Shown here: positions 9,101 to 14,839 of the stretch, piece by piece
How positions within the stretch are numbered: position 1 is the stretch's first letter
Layout of the letters: the number at the start of each line of letters is the position of its first letter
Origin: Gamarada debralockiae
Lineage: Eukaryota; Ascomycota; Leotiomycetes; Helotiales; Hyphodiscaceae
DNA length: 14,839 nucleotides
NCBI GenBank assembly: GCA_002803225.1
Contig: NXFV01000468.1
Location: 1-14,839 of the forward strand
Direction: 5' to 3'
The notes under the pieces: model-generated
Told to the model about the DNA's origin: nothing
Seen by the model: the letters and a program-made list of their open reading frames with translations, nothing else
The model's database searches: none
Position numbers and translations under genes: made by a program

Positions 9101-10325
9101 TTGTGCACAGGTCGAAGACGAGGACTCCGCCCGGTCTCCTCCTAGCGATACAAGATCTTTGAATCTTAAAAACCTTGGATTACTCTCACGGTTTACAACG
9201 TTTCTTGGGTATGAGAACGCCGAGGTCGTACTAGGAACCAATGATTTTCCCGGTCCCGTTGGGGATTCGGATTTGAATGACGCAGTCAGGGGAATCGAGC
9301 TTGCTCGAGAGGGTACATTCTCCTTTGGATTCTCCATCAAGAGCATCTTCAATGGAACTATAGGCGGCAAATGGTCGATTCCTAAGACCCAGCAAGTGTC
9401 ACTAGAGGACAACCGCTCCTATTTGGATCTTGTGGATGATGCAAACGACAGACCTGTTATTCTCTACGACCTTGCCACCAAATCCGCTTGGCTAGTTCCT
9501 ATGATGAGCTTGGCTTTGCAAATTGTTCTCACGTACTTGTCGCTTCCTCGAATCAAAGAACGGCGTTCAATAGGCTTCCGGCCAATTGCCAGCGCCTGGC
9601 CGGAGTTGCCGTATGCGTTGCCATCTGCCAACGGCGGTGAGCAAGCACGATCCACCGTTGTCCTTACGGCTAACTGCAATCTCGAGTTGTGGAACGACGA
9701 AGACAAGACTAAGAAATTTGGCCACGTTGTTGAAAGCGTTCTTAAAGATCTCTCTGCGGTCCGGAAGGCAGTCGTCGAGCAACAAGGGGATAGCGGTTAC
9801 TCAATATTGAGCCACGGATTGAGAGGCTGGGACTTTAACGACCTAGCCCAAGGGAAAGCGGAAGTCGTTCAAAGGGAGCAACCTCAAAATGACCACGAGG
9901 CCGAGTGGTGGAAGCTTGAAGATGCAAAAGGGATGCTGGTTATTTTCGGCAAATCATTTGGTCCGGTCATACGGCCTGCGGCTGGCAGTAATACTCCATT
10001 TGGTCCTCAGGGCATTCCCCAAAACAAAAGGTTGCTAGTGGCAAGCAAGCCATGCATCCGGAAACCGTTCAGCGTAATCAAGAACGGCGACCGTCGCCTG
10101 GATCAGTTAGCCTGGAGGATGCCACTGAGAGAGTGCAATGTTGCGAATTGCGGTTGCTCGGCTATATACCAGCTGAAGTCTCACCCACAGAAGAAAGTTA
10201 TGAAACCTTGCCTATCCTGCAAGTCGAAAGACTGTAATGGAGGGAATTGCTTGATTGAGGAAAGATTAGCTAATCCTAATGGTTCGAAGGCGTTTGTGTT
10301 CGGAGAGGCAAAGTACTATCACTAA
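6123..10325 (+). CDS. large caspase-like (Peptidase C14) protein
   Basis: Two exons, 6123-8520 and 8572-10325, joined in phase across a 51-bp intron (donor GTAAGG, branch CTAAC, acceptor CACTAG); 1383 residues. If the intron is kept, reading stops at a TAA inside the branch site. The caspase-like fold starts at once (KWALLIGINTY, residues 5-15) with a GCVLD turn (37-41), VHYSGYGAQ (108-116), DEALVPTD (131-138), VVLDSCHSRSA (167-177) and a small-subunit-like part (NWLLEPQGYTLLAAC 228-242; GALTYWLLDTL 260-270). The nucleophile Cys172 is present, but the His of SGHG is replaced by Tyr113 and the usual Gly after DSCHS is Arg175, so activity is doubtful. Residues about 555-645 (TLLVRIKN, ITQIYPGH, LKVFVSP) resemble the DUF4384 domain that often follows C14 peptidases. 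Residues about 757-1270 form a module I recall from many large fungal proteins: LTGTPEQAQA, CWHRLFHG, GFPI (917-920), RPVILYD (1093-1099), AWLVP (1105-1109). The tail has seven Cys in residues 1321-1359. No membrane segment or signal peptide is evident. The ATG context is good (CCAACCATGCC). A role in cell death or allorecognition is conceivable but unproven. Confidence 0.9.
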
Positions 10326-10544
10326 GTGTGATCCTTATAGCTTCTAGGGTTAGGGGGTTTAAGGGTTTTGCTATTCTTATAATGAATAACTACCTATATA
10401 GTTGGACTTGAACCAAAGGCTATACTACTAAGACGTAGAATATAGCAGGTTCCCTAATCCTTCCTATAACTAAATTCTAAGCGCGGGGTTTAGATTAGGA
10501 TTAGGAAAATACTAAGGCGGAAATTCCTTTTTACCGGATATAAC
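10326..10544. other. AT-rich flank at the RIP boundary
   Basis: Immediately after the stop codon of the caspase-like gene the sequence becomes rich in TAG, TAT and CTA. It holds the 3' UTR and then a junction with the retroelement. No coding frame. Isolated TTAGGG-like words (for example around 10347) are single and are not telomeric arrays. Confidence 0.5.
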
Positions 10545-10985
10545 TGTGACGGGTTACACCCGATGTTATGCTTGGCGCTAAAGCGCCTGCGCTGTCACGT
10601 GAACAGGCGCATGGCTCGTGCCACTGCCGCTGCCACTGCTACTAGCGGCCGCAGCACCCCCTTAATTTCTAAGAAGTAGATACTTCTTCTCTTTCCCTCT
10701 TTAGCTAATTCTTCTTGTAATACAAACGAGCTTTTGTACTATATACTTTGCATTCGCCCCATGACATTAGAATTAGCTCATCCAACACCTTTTATTAGGC
10801 TAAGGGAATAGACGCCTTAGACTACCACTATAGATCTGGCTATTTATACAATATACAATAACGATAAGTAGATACCTTGAACTTTTTTTCTAAAGTTCGG
10901 CTGCTTTATAAAGACAATAACAAGTAAATGCCTCGAACCTCTTTTCTAAAGTTCAGCTGCTTTATAAAGACAATAATACGTACAA
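10545..10985 (+). repeat. probable 5' LTR and leader of gypsy element
   Basis: Begins TGTGACGGGTTACACCCG, with a perfect 5-bp inverted repeat CGGGT/ACCCG around TAC. TG is the usual LTR start, and a gag remnant follows in the same orientation 0.5 kb downstream. The first 120 bp keep CpA and TpG dinucleotides and GC-rich inverted repeats: GGCGC-TAAA-GCGCC at 10574-10587, and GCGCCTG...CAGGCGC at 10583-10610 around the palindrome CACGTG. The 3' end of the LTR and the primer binding site could not be fixed. No second LTR copy was found in the window, so the LTR call rests on position and the terminal bases. Confidence 0.45.
10855..10975 (+). repeat. 56-bp tandem duplication
   Basis: Two adjacent copies with a period of 56 bp. 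Anchors are CCTTGAAC at 10875 and CCTCGAAC at 10931, and both copies share TCTAAAGTTC, GCTGCTTTATAAAGACAATA. The differences seen are mostly C/T or G/A, as expected if they diverged by RIP. It lies between the presumed LTR and gag. Confidence 0.75.
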
Positions 10986-11025
10986 AAGCTAGTAAGAAGA
11001 AGACCTAAACTTATATATATAAAAG

Positions 11026-12270
11026 ATGTTCTAAGTACTAGATAATACGTCTAATGAAATGCCCTAGTGGCTACAAAATGCCTTTACAAAGCAAACACAA
11101 TAGCTAAATGAGCTTGCAACTTAGTAAGCAACTACAATAGCTAGCTTAGCTAGTAGAATTAATGAAATTAAAGAACAATACTTTACTCCCCTAGTAGTAG
11201 TAATAGTAGCAAATACTACGCTGCAAACCCCTGAACTACCTACAAGACAACTAACGCTATAAACGGCCTCCCCCAAACTACCTACAAAACGGCCGAAAGC
11301 GTGCCTCCTAGATCTAGATAAATTCGATAGCTTAGATATAGCTATGTATCTATAATTTAAAGGCCTCTTATATACTAAGCTAGAGATTAATACTACTGCT
11401 ATTAGAAGTGAGAAGGAGTATGTATAGTACGCGTTTGGACAACTATTAGGACAAGCTATAGGGAGGATATACCCGTGGATAACTTATATCTAAACAGTTA
11501 GTAGGTTTATAGTAAAGAAGCTATTCGCTTAAATAGATCTAGCTTTCTATAACCCTAGTAAACGATAAAAGGCCTTAGCTAGGCTAAATTTAAATAAGTA
11601 AGGCTAGCGCCCCTTTAACGAGTTTCTAAATAACTTTAATTACTTAATTTTTAAGGCTAAAGGCTAAAGATAGAATAACGTAGTCAAGAAAGGCTACTTA
11701 AAAGCTGCTATTACTACTAGCCTTATTTAGGGCATAGTCAGTATAAGAGAAGAGAGCTTATACAAAGGGTATTACTCCTAGCTACAAATAGTTAGTAATT
11801 AACTAAATAAGATCAAAAGTCTAATTACTTATAAAGTAAAGTAGAGTTAAAGGAAAGTATATATACTTACAGAGTTAGTAGTAACTAGAACTCTAGACCT
11901 AATAGATTAGGAACCTACAACTACTACTACCACTACTACCGCCACTACTAAAGCGGGCACAAAGGAACCCTAGTAGGCTATGCCTAGTGAGATTAAAAGG
12001 CATAGGCAGGAAGGCCTATACTTATAGTATAGTTGTAATAGACATAGGGTTCGCGACTACTATACAAAACTCACTAAAGATAAAAAAGAGAAGGAAGTCC
12101 GCTTAGTAGTAGCTAAGGACCTTATAAAGAAGTAAGAGATCTAGGAATTAAGTTTTAATAAAAATAGTAAGTTAAGAAAAGAGTAGCTTCTAGTAAAAGA
12201 TACTACTAAAAGTAAAAGAAAGGAAAGAAAGTAGTAGTAGTAAAGGTATAAGCTAAGTTTAAGGAGAAGT
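11026..12270 (+). pseudogene. gypsy-type gag, RIP-inactivated
   Basis: Frame 1 stays open to alignment for about 1.2 kb with no frameshift but with many TAG/TAA stops. Readable stretches include SNEMP (about 11053), LDLDKFDSLDIAMYL (11308), FKGLLYTKLEI, IGRIYPWITY, ARLNLNK, RPFNEFLNNFN, VVKKGYLKAAITTSLI (about 11680) and LDLID followed by a stop and then EPTTTT (about 11895). These match the gag of a common Ty3/gypsy family in ascomycetes as I recall it. Near 12020-12055 the frame reads NRHRVRD at the end of a zinc knuckle in which Cys codons have become Tyr. Stops sit where Trp or Gln would be expected (TGG or CAG to TAG), the C-to-T/G-to-A changes that RIP makes. The intended start is probably the ATG at 11026. 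The protein cannot be made. Confidence 0.8.
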
Positions 12271-12420
12271 TAATAAATAGTATTCTCTTTCTAATATTAA
12301 TATTAGTTAATTAATAAAGTTTTGCAAAGACCCTTCTTAATACTAGATGTATATTATATAGGCTTATTAACTCTCGCTTTACTACTAACTATAGGGCAAA
12401 AAGGGCGTAGTTACTTATAC
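12243..12420 (+). pseudogene. gypsy protease remnant (start of pol)
   Basis: Frame 3 reads KFKEKLINSI from about 12255 and then SFAKTLLNTRCILYRLINSR from 12318. The second stretch looks like the aspartic protease start of a gypsy pol (LLDTGC in active enzymes) with Asp changed to Asn and Gly to Arg, both G-to-A changes. It lies one frame back (-1) from gag and overlaps its end, as gag-pol junctions often do. Nothing of reverse transcriptase, RNase H or integrase can be recognised after it, so the element appears truncated. Confidence 0.55.
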
Positions 12421-12597
12421 ACAGGCAGATAAATCTTATAATTAAGATTTGTTTAATATATACTCTAATATATATATATTATAGATATTTACTTCTTATT
12501 AGTTTATTTCTATATATTATTTTATAATTAATATTTAAAGTTTATAGTTTTATAGTCGAAAATTAAAGTAGCTTACTTAAATTTCTATATTAAAATA

Positions 12598-12661
12598 GTA
12601 GACTAAAACTTAGCCTTTTCTAGAATTACTAGACTAAAACTTAGCCTATTTTGGAATAGTA
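12598..12661 (+). repeat. 32-bp tandem duplication
   Basis: TAGACTAAAACTTAGCC occurs at 12598-12614 and again at 12630-12646, giving two adjacent units of 32 bp that differ at a few bases towards their ends. It lies at the right edge of the recognisable gypsy sequence, just before the GC-rich island. Confidence 0.75.
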
Positions 12662-12665
12662 GATA

Positions 12666-12835
12666 ATATAAGCTCCAGAACACTGACCCTAATGAGATTA
12701 GTGTCCTGGCGGTTTGGGGTAGGAATTTTTGGCGGCTCCAGGACCGCCAGCGCAGGCGTACGGCCCGCGCGGCGCCGCGTGCGCCTGCACCCCTTTCCCA
12801 ACCTTCGAGCGACTACGACTACAATGGGTGATCCT
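12666..12835. other. GC-rich hairpin island inside RIP tract
   Basis: About 170 bp of GC-rich sequence with normal CpA and TpG dinucleotides, flanked on both sides by strongly AT-rich mutated DNA. It contains three consecutive inverted repeats: CCAGAACACT (12675-12684) with AGTGTCCTGG (12700-12709), one mismatch; CTGGCGGT (12706-12713) with ACCGCCAG (12743-12750), perfect; GCAGGCG (12752-12758) with CGCCTGC (12782-12788), perfect. It may be a small non-autonomous element or the end of a DNA transposon inserted after RIP. A minus-strand frame of 70 codons covers it but looks accidental. Confidence 0.6.
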
Positions 12836-14839
12836 ATTAAATAAAAATAACGTCTCAATAGTTTATTATTTATTCTAGAACTAAACTAAGTCTTAGGGTT
12901 AGGCAGGTTTAAGGAAATTTTTAATTTTTAATTTTTTTAATAATACTATATATTATAATAGAGTTTAATCTAAATTAAAAATCGCTTATTTTTAGTACCT
13001 TATAGTTAAATCATTTAATTATAGTATTTAAATAAACTAAAGTTTAGTATTCCTCTTTTCTCTTATCTTGCTTATAATAAGTGCATAGACTAGGCGAGGA
13101 CTTCTACTTAAGAGATCCTTTACTTGTTTGTACTTAGTTCTCTATTTTTATTTAATTCTTAGTATTTATCTTTTATCCTTTAGCTTAAGCTTAAGTAGAA
13201 GAGAAAATCACCCTTAGCTAAAAAGAATACTATATAATTTTCAATAGCCCTATTAGATTTAATATAGTTTATTATTAATTTCTAAAAAGTCGAAACAAGG
13301 TATTACTTTCTATAGTTACTATTAAACGCCTTAGAAAAGGAAATCTATATATACTATATCCCTTACCTACTATCTAAATCTATAATATAAAAGAGCATAA
13401 TAATATAATATATAGACTCTCTATCCTTTTTCAACTTACTTCCTTTTTTCTTTAGTACTCCTATATCCTATAACTTAATCTCTTTAGCTGCCTCTCCTTC
13501 TATACTATTAAACTCTATTTAGACGTCTCTATCTTTACTTCCTATTAGCTAACACATAATAAAATAATTCTAGCCCTTCTATAGTATAAATCCCTTAATA
13601 TTATAATTAATTACCTACTCTCCTTTAACTAAATACTAGTACTGAACCGCGATAGGTACAATTATTATAATCCGACTCTCACTATCTATATTACTACTAT
13701 ACTCTACTATCAGTATTAGAGGCAATCGATTGATGACTACTAATTAAAGGTAGGCTTGTTTTAAGTAGTGTGATCTATTAGAGTATATATTAGTAGAGTA
13801 AGGGTCCTTTAAAGCAAAGAAGTAGTTAATACTATTGTTTCCTATCCTGCTGTTGTTGTAGATTATTTCTCTTAAGTTAATACCTGTATACTGTATTGGA
13901 TGTATAGTATTGGGGACTCAACGAATACTATTATAGTAGGCTACTACTATTATACCCGTGAAAGACAGTTAAGGTATTCTTGTAAATAAAGTGTCTATAA
14001 TATTACTCACGTCCTAAAGTGCCCTGTGTCTAAAGTTCTTTGGATTAAATAGCTTGAGCTGGTTGGCAAGTAGGTCTTAGTATTATATTTGTTAGTCAGT
14101 TGTCATCAATCTAATTGGGCGCAGTATAATATCTTGTAGAAGCTGTAGAAGTAGACTTAGTTATCTTATCTTATTTTAACCCATTTAATTGACCTCCACT
14201 TGAAAGAAGTCTCTGTACATAGTAACGGCCTATGCCAAGTCTACTAAACAGCGATTACTTGCCTACTGTAGGCCAACCAAATATCTTTGTACGTTATCCT
14301 CTAGACTTTAAACAATAGTATTATTAATACTGTCCTAGCTAGCCTATATTACGCGGAATCCACTGCACGCGCGAATTTTCGGCTTAGTGCTAATAGTGTA
14401 TTATAGTTCTTTATAATCTTTATAGTAGCCTTTAGCTATAGCCTATTATCTAAGCTAAGTAAGTTGTTCTTAAGTAAGGGAGATAGTTTATAAGAAAGAA
14501 AGGAGCTAGTTTATATCCTTAAGGTCGAGTTTAGTGAGGTTCGATCTTTGTACCCTTTATAGTATTAATACGTTATCAAAATTATATACTAAAACTTACT
14601 CTATAAGATAGGTATTAATTTATTTAATAGAGCTTATTTCGATTTCTATTAATTGTATCTTGTTTTTCTAAATAGTAGTAAGGGGATTATAGGGGTTGTA
14701 GAGGTTATAGGGAAGGGTTACAATTGTTTACTTAATACTGCAAAGATTTTGTACTTAGACTTGAGCCTAACCTTAGGTAAAACTCCCTTTTTAAGCCTTA
14801 GTCTTAAGGCCTATTATATTTTATTACTTATAGTAGCGC
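12836..14839. repeat. AT-rich RIP tract, no gene identified
   Basis: About 2 kb to the window end without any frame over 60 codons. Base composition and the abundance of TpA, TAG and TAT match the gag remnant, so this is probably further mutated transposon sequence, but I recognise no protein motif on either strand. Between about 13720 and 14300 the mutation is milder and more CpA/TpG words remain (for example CCTGCTGTTGTTG near 13848 and the stretch around 14180-14280), which could be a different or younger repeat. An 8-bp inverted repeat, ATAGTATT/AATACTAT, lies at 13904-13911 and 13924-13931. Confidence 0.6.

Noticed and set aside
10345..10360. Telomere-like TTAGGG words (also near 12893)
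   Set aside because: Only single copies occur and no array is formed; expected in TAG-rich RIP sequence.
10400..10470. tRNA gene on the minus strand
   Set aside because: The minus strand has GGTTCAAGTCC, a perfect B-box, at about 10405-10415. No pairing acceptor stem, no properly placed A-box and no five-pair anticodon stem with a seven-base loop could be built, so it is at best a fragment or chance.
12646..12858. 70-codon minus-strand frame over the GC-rich island
   Set aside because: Its length follows from the GC-rich composition, it includes the hairpin arms, and it looks like no known protein.
12836..14839. Copia-type element on the minus strand
   Set aside because: Some minus-strand words hinted at coding sequence, but no gag, protease, integrase or reverse transcriptase motif could be read in any frame.
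1..14839. CRISPR array, prophage or bacterial operon
   Set aside because: Spliceosomal introns, fungal gene families and RIP show a fungal nuclear genome, and no spaced identical repeats are present.

Overview
The window is most likely nuclear DNA of a filamentous ascomycete (Pezizomycotina). Three things in the sequence point there. The spliced genes have very short introns of 48-51 bp with GTAAGT-like donors and CTRAC-like branch sites. The protein families are typical of that group. The right third is a very AT-rich, TpA-rich tract that looks like the product of repeat-induced point mutation (RIP). I cannot name a genus from sequence alone.

Left part (1-4.3 kb): a small aromatic-acid catabolism group. 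It holds the 3' end of a decayed MFS transporter (1-560, +), a class A FAD monooxygenase of the salicylate / 3-hydroxybenzoate hydroxylase type (about 2601-1011, -, three exons) and a gentisate 1,2-dioxygenase (3183-4298, +, three exons). The monooxygenase and dioxygenase are divergent and share a 581-bp intergenic promoter. The monooxygenase would supply gentisate (from 3-hydroxybenzoate or salicylate) and the dioxygenase would open its ring to maleylpyruvate. The MFS protein would once have been a plausible importer. Maleylpyruvate isomerase and fumarylpyruvate hydrolase are not in this window.

Middle (4.3-6.1 kb): 1.8 kb with no gene I can support, moderately AT-rich, containing short palindromes and a TA tract just upstream of the next gene.

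Centre (6.12-10.33 kb): one large gene with a single 51-bp intron (8521-8571), encoding a 1383-residue protein. The order is an N-terminal caspase-like (Peptidase C14) domain, a beta-rich middle part that resembles DUF4384, a C-terminal module I recognise as widespread in large fungal proteins, and a Cys-rich tail. The motif that normally carries the catalytic His reads SGYG instead of SGHG, while the Cys of DSCHS is kept. The change is a single C-to-T step in a CpA context.

Right part (10.33-14.84 kb): no intact gene. A probable LTR (from 10545) is followed by a gypsy-type gag pseudogene that stays in one reading frame for over 1.2 kb but is full of stop codons. A short protease-like remnant follows in another frame. 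The element is then broken by a GC-rich, hairpin-rich island (12666-12835) that escaped mutation. Beyond it is about 2 kb of AT-rich sequence with no identifiable gene.
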